From Orrella marina (GTDB taxonomy: Bacteria; Pseudomonadota; Gammaproteobacteria; Burkholderiales; Burkholderiaceae_B), in assembly GCF_003058465.1 (NCBI RefSeq), contig NZ_CP028901.1:310001-374000 (forward strand): 64,000 bases of DNA. The letters are read 5' to 3'. Below the pieces are notes generated by a model. It was given only the letters and a program-made list of their open reading frames with translations, was not told the DNA's origin and ran no database searches. Positions 11,009 to 19,580 of the stretch are shown piece after piece. The position numbers and the translations under genes were made by a program. The stretch's first letter is position 1, and every line of letters begins with the position of its first letter.

Positions 11009-11491
11009 TTGGCCAGATACGGACAAGCATTTAAAGACAAAGCAGTGGCTCGGTTGCTACCTCCCGAGAGCGCTTCACTTGAAACAGTCTCTCGTGAGAT
11101 GAGTATTTCTGTTCAAACCCTTGAGCGCTGGCGTGCGCAAGCTTTGACCATGCCCGCTCGCGAGCGGGCATGGTCAGCGGCGGCCCGATTCGAGGCGGTG
11201 CTCGTCACCGCGGCCATGGACGAGGCAGGCAAGAATGCGTGGTGCCGGGAGAAAGGCATCTACCCCCAGGACCTTGATCAATGGCGACAGACAGCGACCC
11301 AGTCGCTGGCCGATCCGCAGGATCAGGCGAGTGCCAGCGGCCAGCGATCCAAGGCCGATCACAAGCGGATCCGGGAGCTCGAACGCGATCTTGATCGCAA
11401 GGACAAAGCACTGGCAGAAACCGCCGCCTTGCTGGTGCTTTCAAAAAAGCTCACGGCGATCTTTCCAAAGGACAGGGGCGAGGACGAATGA
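11009..11491 (+). CDS. IS3-family transposase OrfA (helix-turn-helix subunit)
   Basis: OrfA supplies DNA binding and, when fused to OrfB by frameshifting, part of the transposase. The 160-residue product has an N-terminal helix-turn-helix (SLETVSREMSISVQTLERWRAQ), a middle region with WCREKGIYPQDLDQWR, and a C-terminal basic coiled coil (RIRELERDLDRKDKALAETAALL). The start is TTG 11009 behind GGAAGA with a five-base gap. Its stop overlaps the orfB start (ATGA at 11488-11491). A perfect 32-bp palindrome lies within it. Confidence 0.85.
   Translation: MARYGQAFKDKAVARLLPPESASLETVSREMSISVQTLERWRAQALTMPARERAWSAAARFEAVLVTAAMDEAGKNAWCREKGIYPQDLDQWRQTATQSLADPQDQASASGQRSKADHKRIRELERDLDRKDKALAETAALLVLSKKLTAIFPKDRGEDE
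11145..11176. repeat. Perfect 32-bp palindrome inside orfA
   Basis: Bases 11145-11160 are the exact reverse complement of 11161-11176. The RNA could form a 14-bp stem with a CGCG tetraloop. It encodes LTMPARERAWS in OrfA, within a segment that is conserved in similar transposases as far as I recall. Confidence 0.9.
11443..11449 (+). promoter_or_regulatory. Programmed -1 frameshift site (A AAA AAG) of the IS element
   Basis: The heptamer AAAAAAG is phased so that AAA and AAG are zero-frame codons of orfA, the classic -1 slippery arrangement of IS3 elements. After a -1 shift the frame stays open through 11488 into orfB, giving a continuous OrfAB fusion. I could not identify the downstream stimulatory structure. 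Confidence 0.85.
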
Positions 11492-12582
11492 TTGCCCTGA
11501 AAGATCGCCAGACACTTGTCCAGCACATTGATACAGCCCATCAGCAAGGGGCCAGGCTTGACCGTGCCTGTTCACTGGCGGGTCTGACCATCCGGACGCT
11601 TCAGCGATGGAAACGTGATCAAGACAAACTCACGGTGGGTGATCGTCGCCCGCTTGCTGCCCGACCAACCCCGGCCCATGCATTCACACCGCAGGAACGT
11701 CAGCGGATTCTGGACGTGGTCAATGAAAGCCGGTTTGCTGACTGTCCGCCTGCGCGCATCGTGCCGATGCTGGCGGACGAAGACGTTTATATCGGCTCTG
11801 AGGCCACGATCTCTCGCGTGCTCAGACAACACGGGCAGACCACTCACAGAGGCCGTACGCGCCCTCCACAGCCTTCCAGAAGGCCCACCACGCACGTGGC
11901 AACGGGACCGGGTCAGGTTTACTGCTGGGACATGACTTATCTGCCTACGCACGTGCAGGGACAATGGTTCTATCTGTATTTGATTCAGGATATTTACAGT
12001 CGCAAGATCATTGGCTGGGAAATCCACGAGAAGGATGATTCGACTCATGCTGTCGCCTTGCTCAAACGCACAGCGCTCGCCGAAGGTGTACATGCCATGC
12101 TCGAGAAGCCCGTCATGCATGGTGACAATGGCAGCACACTGAAAGCCACATCCGTGCTGGCGATGCTGAACTGGCTTGGTATTGAGCCGTCGTACTCGCG
12201 CCCAAGAGTGTCCGATGACAATGCTTTCGCCGAATCGCTTTTTAAAACAGCCAAGTACCGACCCGAGTTTCCGGCCCGTGGATTCAAGTCGCTGGAAGCT
12301 GCACGTCAGTGGGGAGCGACGTTTGTGCATTGGTACAACCATGAACACCGCCACAGTGGCATCCAGTACGTCACGCCGGACCAACGGCATCGTGGTGAAG
12401 ACATCAAGATTCTCGGTGCCCGCCATGCGCTGTACCAACAACAGAAACGGAACAATCCGGCCCGTTGGTCAGGACAAACCAGGAACTGGTCGCTGGTCGG
12501 TGCAGTCACCCTGAACCCGGAACGAGAGGAGGCGGTGAAAGCCGAGATTCAGACCAAAGATAAAAAGCGATTTGTTGCATGA
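11488..12582 (+). CDS. IS3-family transposase OrfB (DDE integrase domain)
   Basis: This is the catalytic part of the transposase. The 364-residue product has an HTH_21-like segment (DCPPARIVPMLADEDVYIGSE less ends) and an rve integrase core with the DDE triad in WDMTYLP, HGDNGS and FAESLFKTAKY. The C-terminus has the HSGIQYVTPDQRH motif typical of IS3. It lies in the -1 frame relative to orfA and can be made either as OrfB from ATG 11488 or as OrfAB. Both ends appear complete, so it is probably functional. Confidence 0.92.
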   Translation: MIALKDRQTLVQHIDTAHQQGARLDRACSLAGLTIRTLQRWKRDQDKLTVGDRRPLAARPTPAHAFTPQERQRILDVVNESRFADCPPARIVPMLADEDVYIGSEATISRVLRQHGQTTHRGRTRPPQPSRRPTTHVATGPGQVYCWDMTYLPTHVQGQWFYLYLIQDIYSRKIIGWEIHEKDDSTHAVALLKRTALAEGVHAMLEKPVMHGDNGSTLKATSVLAMLNWLGIEPSYSRPRVSDDNAFAESLFKTAKYRPEFPARGFKSLEAARQWGATFVHWYNHEHRHSGIQYVTPDQRHRGEDIKILGARHALYQQQKRNNPARWSGQTRNWSLVGAVTLNPEREEAVKAEIQTKDKKRFVA

Positions 12583-12585
12583 TTC

Positions 12586-12605
12586 AGGCGACAACCCCCT
12601 TGACA
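12586..12605 (-). repeat. Right terminal inverted repeat of the IS3-family element
   Basis: Read on the minus strand it is TGTCAAGGGGGTTGTCGCCT, matching the left end at 16 of 20 positions. It starts four bases after the orfB stop. Confidence 0.85.
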
Positions 12606-12847
12606 TGCTCCGGAAGTAGCAGTTAACCAGCCCAGCTAGTCTGTTATCGAACCTTCGGTACATGTAGGACACTGGGGATAGAGTTTCTGGGTGCCAAGGC
12701 ACGAAATCAACTGAAGCTCTCGCGCTTATGCAGAATGGGGGTACCACTCGCGCCTGTAAATCATAAGGATGCGAACCTGCGGATAACATATCGAGGTTAC
12801 CGGGACGTACGCGTTGCTTCAGGGGCGAGTGATTCTGGTTAACCACT
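12606..12847. other. Non-coding stretch between the IS element and gabD
   Basis: I see no credible gene in these bases. They may be the remnant of whatever sequence the element entered; no second IS end or tRNA is visible. Confidence 0.4.
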
Positions 12848-12871
12848 CACCCGACAGATGACTGCCGGGTG
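12848..12871 (-). terminator. Candidate terminator hairpin downstream of gabD
   Basis: CACCCGACAG (12848-12857) pairs with CTGCCGGGTG (12862-12871) around a four-base loop, with one G-T wobble when read on the minus strand. There is no T run after it, so it is a weak call based on position 20 bases beyond the gabD stop. Confidence 0.4.
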
Positions 12872-12890
12872 ACCGCGGGTGTCAGGCGCT

Positions 12891-14387
12891 TTAAATTCCA
12901 CCCAGGCATACATACTTCATCTCGAGGAAGTCATCGATGCCATATACGGAGCCTTCACGGCCCAGACCAGACTGCTTGACGCCACCAAACGGCCCAACCT
13001 CGCTTGAGATAATGCCGGCATTCACACCAATGATGCCGTACTCCAGGGCTTCGGCTGTGCGGAAAATGCGGCCAATATCCCGGCTATAGAAGTAAGCTGC
13101 GAGTCCAAACTCGGTATCGTTGGCCTGGTGGATGACGTCAGCGTCGCTATCAAACTTCACAATTGGCGCAACCGGGCCAAACGTTTCTTCACGCATGCAG
13201 ATCATGTCACTAGAAACATTGGTCAGAACGGTGGGCTCGTAGAAACGACCACCGCGCTGGTCGGGTTTACCGCCCGTGAGAACCTTGGCACCTTTGTTGA
13301 TCGCATCGGCAACGTGCTCTTCGACCTTGGCAATGGCTGCCGCATCAATCAGCGGACCGGTCGTGACTGCATCTTCAAATCCGTCGCCAACGCGAAGGCT
13401 GTTTTTGACTGCCTCGGCAAGCTTCTCGCTGAAAGCGTCGTAGACCTTGGCATGGACGTAAAACCGGTTGGTGCACACACAAGTCTGGCCTGCGTTACGG
13501 TATTTTGATGCCATCGCTCCCTGCACAGCAGCGTCCAGATCGGCGTCGTCAAATACGATGAATGGTGCATTGCCACCGAGTTCGAGCGAAAGCTTCTTGA
13601 TGGTGGGTGCGCACTGTTCCATCAGGATCCGGCCAACCTGTGTGGATCCCGTAAAGGTCAGCTTGCGCACGACGGGGCTGTCACACAGAGCCTTGCCCAC
13701 CTTGATTGAATTATCGCTGTCAGCTGTCACGATGTTCAGAACACCGGCTGGAATGCCAGCCTGCTCCGCGAGCTCTGCCAGGGCCAGAGCTGAAAGCGGG
13801 GTCTGTTCGGCTGGCTTGAGCACAACCGGGCATCCAGCGGCAAGGGCCGGTGCAACCTTGCGCGTGATCATCGCATTCGGGAAGTTCCACGGCGTGATTG
13901 CTGCGCAGACACCGATGGGCTCCCTGAGTACCAGTATCCGTGTGTTGGGCATGGGCGCGTCGATGGTGTCGCCCATAATGCGCTTGGCCTGCTCTGCGAA
14001 CCATTCGACGAAGGAGCCGCCATAGGCAACCTCGCCACGTGCTTCAGCAATCGGCTTGCCTTGCTCGATGGTCATCAGTCTGGCGAGATCCTCGGTATTG
14101 GCGATGATCAGGTCAAACCACTTGCGCAGAATGTTGGCGCGGGCTTTTCCGGTCAGCGCGCGCCATGCGGGCCAGGCTTTGTTTGCAGCATCAATCGCAC
14201 GCCCGGTTTCGTCGGGGCCCAGATTGGCAACCTGGGCAATGGTCTGCCCGTTAGACGGGTTGTCGACTGAGAAGACGGATCCGTCATCGGCTGAGACCCA
14301 TTGGCCGTTGATGTAGGCCTGGGCGCGAAGAAGCTTCGGATTGTCGAGTTTGACCGGGAAGTTGGTTTGCTCCATTTTGATATCCAT
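12891..14387 (-). CDS. gabD: Succinate-semialdehyde dehydrogenase GabD
   Basis: GabD oxidises succinate semialdehyde to succinate with NAD(P)+ in GABA catabolism. The 498-residue protein has the aldehyde dehydrogenase hallmarks: TPWNFPNAMITRKVAPALAAGC, catalytic Glu in LELGGNAPFIVFDDAD, catalytic Cys in NAGQTCVCTNRFYV and the EETFGPVAP motif. The open frame extends 29 codons upstream, but ATG 14387 lies just behind AAAGGA; ATG 14375 (MEQTNFPVKL) is an equally possible start. No GABA transaminase gene is adjacent, so the pathway partner must be elsewhere. Confidence 0.92.
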   Translation of the reverse strand: MDIKMEQTNFPVKLDNPKLLRAQAYINGQWVSADDGSVFSVDNPSNGQTIAQVANLGPDETGRAIDAANKAWPAWRALTGKARANILRKWFDLIIANTEDLARLMTIEQGKPIAEARGEVAYGGSFVEWFAEQAKRIMGDTIDAPMPNTRILVLREPIGVCAAITPWNFPNAMITRKVAPALAAGCPVVLKPAEQTPLSALALAELAEQAGIPAGVLNIVTADSDNSIKVGKALCDSPVVRKLTFTGSTQVGRILMEQCAPTIKKLSLELGGNAPFIVFDDADLDAAVQGAMASKYRNAGQTCVCTNRFYVHAKVYDAFSEKLAEAVKNSLRVGDGFEDAVTTGPLIDAAAIAKVEEHVADAINKGAKVLTGGKPDQRGGRFYEPTVLTNVSSDMICMREETFGPVAPIVKFDSDADVIHQANDTEFGLAAYFYSRDIGRIFRTAEALEYGIIGVNAGIISSEVGPFGGVKQSGLGREGSVYGIDDFLEMKYVCLGGI

Positions 14388-14695
14388 TTCCTTTGATTTG
14401 TTCTGAGATGTGTGTTGGTGTGTTGTCGGTATTCGTTGAGGTGGTGCACCTTTGATGGAACGGCGCATGTGCATCAGTTTGCGTCAGTTTTTACAGTCTG
14501 TGCAAACGTCTGGTGATCAAGGGTGTACGCGCGGTTCGGAACGTTCAGGTTTGTCCATCCAAGTTTAGCGCCCGAGCGTCACGCCGTGTCGACCGTGTTC
14601 CAGGGGCAAAGTGACTCGCGCCTGCATCGAATCTGCGGCAAATAGCCAGTCGTGCGCAAACGGACAGCCAGAGCACGGGTGTCCCCCTGCCGCGA
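14388..14695. other. Intergenic region upstream of gabD
   Basis: About 300 bases separate the LOG-family gene from gabD on the same strand. No ORF that looks real is present. The promoter of gabD probably lies here, but no convincing -35/-10 pair was identified. Confidence 0.35.
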
Positions 14696-15376
14696 TTACG
14701 ACTTGGGCAGGGTGCTGCTACGGTGCGCTTCCTCATAATGGGTGTGTTCATAATCCGTTATCATCCGGACAACCTTGTCGAGATCGTCTTCCACCACAAA
14801 CAGAGAAAGGTGAGAGTCGGTGATCATGCCCAGACTGAGCACTTCTGAGTTGAGCCAGTTAATCAGGCCATTCCAGAATTCGGAGCCCACCAGCACGATA
14901 GGACCGCGAGGAATCTTTCCGGTCTGAATCAGGGTCAGCGCCTCGAACAGCTCGTCCAGCGTGCCGTAACCACCTGGCAAGGCGATGTAGGCTGTGCTGT
15001 GCATGAAGAACGTGGCCTTTCTGCCGTAGAAATACTCAAAATTCAGACCAATCGTCTGATAAGGGTTGTCGCCCTGTTCGGCGGGTAGGCGGATGTTCAG
15101 GCCGATACTGGTGCCGCCGGCTTCAAACGCCCCTCGGTTGGCTGCTTCCATGATGCCAGGTCCGCCGCCTGCAATCACGGCCAGGCCTGCTTCGGCGAGT
15201 TTACGGCCAAGCTCCCGGCTCATCTGACTGTAGGGCGAGTTTGCAGGTAGCCTGGCACTACCAAAAATGCTGACCGCAGGGCCGAGGCAAGCCAGTGTCT
15301 CGGCGGCTGTCAGCAACTCTGACATAATCTTGGGTACCTGCTCTACTGCAGGTGTCGTATTTGAGGTCTTGCTCAT
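14696..15376 (-). CDS. LOG-family nucleotide 5'-monophosphate phosphoribohydrolase (TIGR00730 type)
   Basis: LOG proteins hydrolyse N6-modified or plain purine nucleoside 5'-monophosphates to the free base; in bacteria they are often called lysine decarboxylase-like. The 226-residue protein has SIFGSAR, the GGGPGIMEAANRGA loop and the diagnostic PGGYGTLDELFEALT motif. The ATG at 15376 has AAGG eight bases ahead, on the polA coding sequence; a second possible start is the Met at 15325. Its start codon overlaps the polA start on the other strand by two bases. Confidence 0.88.
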   Translation of the reverse strand: MSKTSNTTPAVEQVPKIMSELLTAAETLACLGPAVSIFGSARLPANSPYSQMSRELGRKLAEAGLAVIAGGGPGIMEAANRGAFEAGGTSIGLNIRLPAEQGDNPYQTIGLNFEYFYGRKATFFMHSTAYIALPGGYGTLDELFEALTLIQTGKIPRGPIVLVGSEFWNGLINWLNSEVLSLGMITDSHLSLFVVEDDLDKVVRMITDYEHTHYEEAHRSSTLPKS

Positions 15377-18179
15377 GAATAAAACCTTGTTGCTCGTTGA
15401 TGGCTCCAGCTATCTCTACCGGGCGTATCACGCCATGCCTGACTTGCGCAATAAAAAGGGGGAGCCGACTGGTGCCCTCTATGGCGTGATCAATATGATG
15501 CGAAAGATACTGCAGGAGTTTCAGCCACAGTATGCCGCATGTGTGTTTGATATGCGCGGCAAAACCTTCCGCGAAGAGATGTATCCTGAGTACAAGGCTA
15601 ACCGCGAGAGCATGCCTGAAGATCTGGCACTGCAGATCGAACCGATACATCGCGCGATAGCGGCCATGGGATGGCCTGTGATCGGCGTGGAGGGGGTGGA
15701 GGCTGATGATGTGATCGGGACACTGGCGGTCTATGCGCAGCAGCAGGGTATCGATACGATCATCTCCACAGGGGACAAGGATCTGGCCCAGCTCGTCAAT
15801 CCTCACTGCACATTGATCAATACCATGAGCGGGCAGCGCCTGGACCAGGCAGGCGTGGTGGAGAAGTTCGGTGTGCCACCTGAGCGGATTGTCGATTACC
15901 TGATGCTGGTCGGCGATACCGTTGACAACGTGCCGGGTGTCACGAAGGTCGGACCCAAGACCGCTGCCAAGTGGCTGCAGGCCTATGGAAGCCTGGACGC
16001 GCTGCTAGAGCATGTCGACGAAATCAAAGGCGTTGCAGGTGCCAATCTGAAGGCGGCAATTGGTCAGTTTGAGCTGACTCGGGATCTGATTACTGTTCGC
16101 ACGCATTGCGACCTCCCCGACAAGTATATGAAGATCTCGAATCTGACGCCCGGCGAACCGGATACGGACACACTGATCGACATTTACGAAACCTATGGGT
16201 TCCGTACCTGGCTGCGTGATCTGACCGGTGATGACGAGCGGGTTCCGCTTGGTGATGCCAGAATGGTGGCGCCGGTCCCGCGTCGAGTCGTTGGCGCAGG
16301 GGCCGTTGAGCACACAGCCGGGGCAAAGGGCTCGAATGGTGACAGTGCAGTCAGTGTCGATAGCCCTGAAACCGGGGCACCCGAGTATGAGACCGTCACC
16401 ACGATCGAGCAGGCTCAGGCGTGGCTGGACCGGATTCGCAAGGCTGATCTGGTTGCATTTGATACAGAGACCACTTCGCTGGATGCCATGCAGGCGCGAC
16501 TGGTCGGCTTCTCTCTTTCTGTTGAGCCCGGTGTGGCATGTTATGTCCCGGTTGCCCACCGTGGACCGGACCAGCCCGAGCAACTCGACAAAGCCCAGGT
16601 GCTCGAACTGTTCGGACCATGGTTACAGGATCCAGGTGCTGCCAAGCTTCTGCATCATGCAAAGTACGACATGCACGTGATGGCCAACGAGGGAATTGAG
16701 CTCGCTGGTGTGCTGCATGACTCGATGTTGCAGGCGTATGTGCTGGAATCCCACCGCAGTGTGGCGCTCAACGAGCTGGCGAAACGCTGGATCGGACGCG
16801 GTGGTATCCCGTATGAGGAACTCTGCGGCAAGGGCGCCAAACAGATCGGGTTTGATGAGGTCGAGCTCGAGAAAGCCAGCTTCTATGCCTGCGAGGACGC
16901 GGATTTCACGCTACAGATTCACCGCATTCTGTACCCCCAGGTTGAGGCAGACGATGGTTTGAAGCGAATTTACGAGCTCGAGATTCAGGTCTCTAGTGTG
17001 CTCTGGGCGATCGAGCGCCAGGGCGTTGCCATCGATATTGAAGAACTGAACCGGCAGAGTCACGAGATGGGACGGCTCCTCATTGATCTGGAGGCCCGCG
17101 CGCACGAACTTGCAGGGCAGCCATTCAATCTCAACTCTCCCAAGCAGCTTGGCGAGATTCTGTTTGGCAAGATGGGCTTGCCCGTAGTCAGCAAGACGCC
17201 GAGTGGCACACCTTCGACCGGAGAGGAGGTACTCTCGAAACTGGCTCTGGACTACCCGCTGCCCAAGACTTTGCTGGAATACCGCGGTCTGGCCAAACTC
17301 AAGTCGACCTACACTGACAAGCTGCCCAAGATGATTAATTCGCGTACCGGGCGGGTGCACACCCACTATGCTCAGGCCGCTGTGATCACCGGGCGGCTGT
17401 CCTCGTCTGATCCCAATCTGCAGAATATTCCCATTCGCACACCCGAAGGACGGCGCGTGAGACGGGCGTTTGTCGCATCGCATCCGGATGGCAAGATTGT
17501 CTCCGCTGACTATTCTCAAATTGAATTGCGGGTCATGGCGCATGTGTCAGAAGACGAGGGTCTGCGACGTGCGTTCATGCAAGGTGAGGATATTCACAGG
17601 GCGACTGCCAGTGAAGTGTTCAATGTGTCGCTTGAGGATGTCACTGCCGATCAGCGTCGGGCCGCCAAAACAATCAATTTCGGGTTGATCTACGGCATGG
17701 GTGCACATGGCCTTGCCTCCGGCCTGGGCATCAATCGGGATGCAGCTCAGTCGTACATTGACCGGTATTTTGCGCGTTATCCCGGGGTGGCTGAGTATAT
17801 GGCCAGTACCAAGGCGCAGGCGCATGACCAGGGGTATGTGCAGACGGTGTTCGGACGCAGACTGTGGTTGCCCGATATCAATGCCGGTGGCGCCAAGCGT
17901 GCGGCGGCTGAGCGGGCAGCCATTAACGCGCCGATGCAGGGTACGGCAGCTGACCTGATCAAGATGGCCATGGTGGCCGTCGATCAGTGGATTCGTGAGG
18001 CTTCACTCGAGAGCAGGGTGGTGATGCAGGTGCACGATGAACTGGTACTGGATGTGGTGCCCAGGGAGCTCGATCAGGTTCATGAGAAACTGCCCGAACT
18101 GATGTGTGGTGTGGCGACGTTGGCTGTTCCCTTGCTGGCCGAAGTCGGTCAAGGTGACAACTGGGAGCAGGCTCACTGA
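15375..18179 (+). CDS. polA: DNA polymerase I
   Basis: Pol I fills gaps and removes RNA primers. The 934-residue protein has the N-terminal 5' nuclease (LLLVDGSSYLYRAYHAMP; EADDVIGTLA), a 3'-5' exonuclease domain with intact DTETTSLD near residue 362 and HHAKYDMHV, and a family A polymerase domain with RLSSSDPNLQNIPIRT, DYSQIELRVMAH near 712, the RRAAKTINFGLIYGM O-helix and VHDELV near 886. The start at ATG 15375 has GAGG nine bases ahead. The gene diverges from the LOG gene at a shared CATG. Confidence 0.97.
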   Translation: MNKTLLLVDGSSYLYRAYHAMPDLRNKKGEPTGALYGVINMMRKILQEFQPQYAACVFDMRGKTFREEMYPEYKANRESMPEDLALQIEPIHRAIAAMGWPVIGVEGVEADDVIGTLAVYAQQQGIDTIISTGDKDLAQLVNPHCTLINTMSGQRLDQAGVVEKFGVPPERIVDYLMLVGDTVDNVPGVTKVGPKTAAKWLQAYGSLDALLEHVDEIKGVAGANLKAAIGQFELTRDLITVRTHCDLPDKYMKISNLTPGEPDTDTLIDIYETYGFRTWLRDLTGDDERVPLGDARMVAPVPRRVVGAGAVEHTAGAKGSNGDSAVSVDSPETGAPEYETVTTIEQAQAWLDRIRKADLVAFDTETTSLDAMQARLVGFSLSVEPGVACYVPVAHRGPDQPEQLDKAQVLELFGPWLQDPGAAKLLHHAKYDMHVMANEGIELAGVLHDSMLQAYVLESHRSVALNELAKRWIGRGGIPYEELCGKGAKQIGFDEVELEKASFYACEDADFTLQIHRILYPQVEADDGLKRIYELEIQVSSVLWAIERQGVAIDIEELNRQSHEMGRLLIDLEARAHELAGQPFNLNSPKQLGEILFGKMGLPVVSKTPSGTPSTGEEVLSKLALDYPLPKTLLEYRGLAKLKSTYTDKLPKMINSRTGRVHTHYAQAAVITGRLSSSDPNLQNIPIRTPEGRRVRRAFVASHPDGKIVSADYSQIELRVMAHVSEDEGLRRAFMQGEDIHRATASEVFNVSLEDVTADQRRAAKTINFGLIYGMGAHGLASGLGINRDAAQSYIDRYFARYPGVAEYMASTKAQAHDQGYVQTVFGRRLWLPDINAGGAKRAAAERAAINAPMQGTAADLIKMAMVAVDQWIREASLESRVVMQVHDELVLDVVPRELDQVHEKLPELMCGVATLAVPLLAEVGQGDNWEQAH

Positions 18180-18251
18180 TGATGAGATCGCGCTCGCTGG
18201 CATGCGCGCGTGGTTAGCACAGTAGAAATTTCAGCCAAAGAGAACATCAGC

Positions 18252-18293
18252 CCAGCAAATACGCCAGCCCATATGGACTGGCGTATTTGCTGG
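18252..18293. terminator. Bidirectional terminator between polA and htpX
   Basis: A perfect 16-bp stem (18252-18267 with 18278-18293) encloses a ten-base loop. The plus-strand sequence after it is TGCTCTGTTT, only weakly T-rich. polA and htpX converge on this hairpin. Confidence 0.75.
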
Positions 18294-18426
18294 TGCTCTG
18301 TTTCATGGCAAGTCAAGCTCGAATTTCCCCTGCCTTTACTCACCTTCACTTTCCTGTGTTCGTCGTCAGGGAGAGCGTCGGCTGGCTAGTCGATTAGCGG
18401 ACAAGGGTGGTTAGAGTGCCCTGTGG

Positions 18427-19299
18427 TCAGAGTGACTTGAGTGCTGCGATTCGCTGTTCGATCGGCGGGTGGGTAGCGAACAGGGCTGCAACACCACCCC
18501 CGCCACTGATCCCGGATGCCTCAAAGCTGCGAGGCAGTTCGCCAGGTGTCAGACCACCCAGGCGTGCCAGCGCCTTGATCATTGGCTCACGCGACTGCAT
18601 CAGGCGGGCTGCACCTTCATCAGCCCGAAACTCTCGTTGCCGTGAGAACCAGGCCACGATGATGCTGGCCAGAACGCCGAACACGATCTCAGAAACGATC
18701 ACGGCTGCGAAGTAGCCAATACCGAGCCCTCTTTCGTTCTTGAGCAGGACCCGGTCAACAAAATACCCGACGATACGGGCAAAGAAGACCACGAATGTGT
18801 TCAGCACACCCTGGATCAGAGTCAGGGTCACCATGTCGCCATTGGCGACGTGAGCAACCTCATGGCCCAGGACTGCCGTCACCTCTTCTTCGGTCATGCT
18901 CTGGAGCAATCCGGTCGAGACAGCCACGAGAGAATTGTTCTTGAACGCTCCGGTTGCAAATGCATTGGGTGCCCCTTCGTAGATCGCGACTTCCGGCATG
19001 CCGATCTTGGCGCGTTCGGCAAGCTGGCGCACGGTCTGGACCAGCCAGGCCTCTCTTGCGTTGGCGGGTGCCTGCGGATCAATGACTTTGGCGCCCGTGC
19101 TGAACTTGGCAATGGTTTTGCTGAGCAGCAATGAAATGAATGCACCACCGAAGCCGATGATTGCCGAGAACACCAGCAGAGTCTGGATATCCAGCCCTTG
19201 TGGCGTGAGAAACCGGTTCGCGCCCGTGATGTTCAGAATGATTCCGAGGACGATCAGAATGGCGAGGTTGGTCGCCAGGAAGAGCCCAATGCGTTTCAT
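18427..19299 (-). CDS. htpX: Inner-membrane zinc metalloprotease HtpX
   Basis: HtpX is a membrane M48 protease in quality control of inner-membrane proteins. The 290-residue protein has two N-terminal membrane segments (about 5-25 and 38-60), the zinc-binding HEVAH near residues 145-149 with the third ligand expected in the FRADEGAA motif, and two further hydrophobic segments after HEVAH. The C-terminal [14 protein letters not shown] motif is typical. It is transcribed toward polA and appears monocistronic. Confidence 0.95.
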   Translation of the reverse strand: MKRIGLFLATNLAILIVLGIILNITGANRFLTPQGLDIQTLLVFSAIIGFGGAFISLLLSKTIAKFSTGAKVIDPQAPANAREAWLVQTVRQLAERAKIGMPEVAIYEGAPNAFATGAFKNNSLVAVSTGLLQSMTEEEVTAVLGHEVAHVANGDMVTLTLIQGVLNTFVVFFARIVGYFVDRVLLKNERGLGIGYFAAVIVSEIVFGVLASIIVAWFSRQREFRADEGAARLMQSREPMIKALARLGGLTPGELPRSFEASGISGGGGVAALFATHPPIEQRIAALKSL

Positions 19300-19530
19300 G
19301 TTGCGTGATGACCTGTCAAGTGTTGATAGGAAACGTGATTATTAGACGATTGAAAAGGCGACAGGTTCCAGAAAACCGTCAGCCAGCCAGCAGCCTGGTA
19401 CGAGATTGACGCATTTGTACAACGAATCAGTTTGGTTTCGACGTACTCTGACCGGCTCACCAGATTTCAAAGGGCTGTGGCCCCTGAGATCTGATGGCCC
19501 GGTTTCATGCCAGAATCGGTCCGCGCCGGC

Positions 19531-19580
19531 TTAACACCAGGTTGACACCAGGTGTTGACACCAGGTTAGCACCAGATTAA
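19531..19580. repeat. Imperfect ACACCAGGTT tandem repeats
   Basis: Four copies of a CACCAGRTT-like unit occur in 50 bases (TTAACACCAGG, TTGACACCAGG, TTGACACCAGG, TTAGCACCAGA). The cluster runs into the stop codon of the Rieske gene at 19577-19579. Function unknown. Confidence 0.75.

Larger units (their letters stand above)
10949..12605 (+). mobile_element. IS3-family insertion sequence
   Basis: The element has terminal inverted repeats (10949-10968 and 12586-12605, 16 of 20 positions identical, ending TGTCA), two overlapping ORFs in the IS3 orfA/orfB arrangement, a DDE integrase-type orfB and an A6G frameshift motif. Both ORFs look intact, so it may be active. I could not settle the target-site duplication: no repeat flanks the TG...CA ends, but a three-base CTC is present on both sides if each end is moved out by two bases. 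The IS3 subgroup is not assigned. Confidence 0.9.

Noticed and set aside
11572..12441. 289-codon open frame opposite the transposase orfB
   Set aside because: Antisense to an intact DDE transposase; composition explains the open frame.
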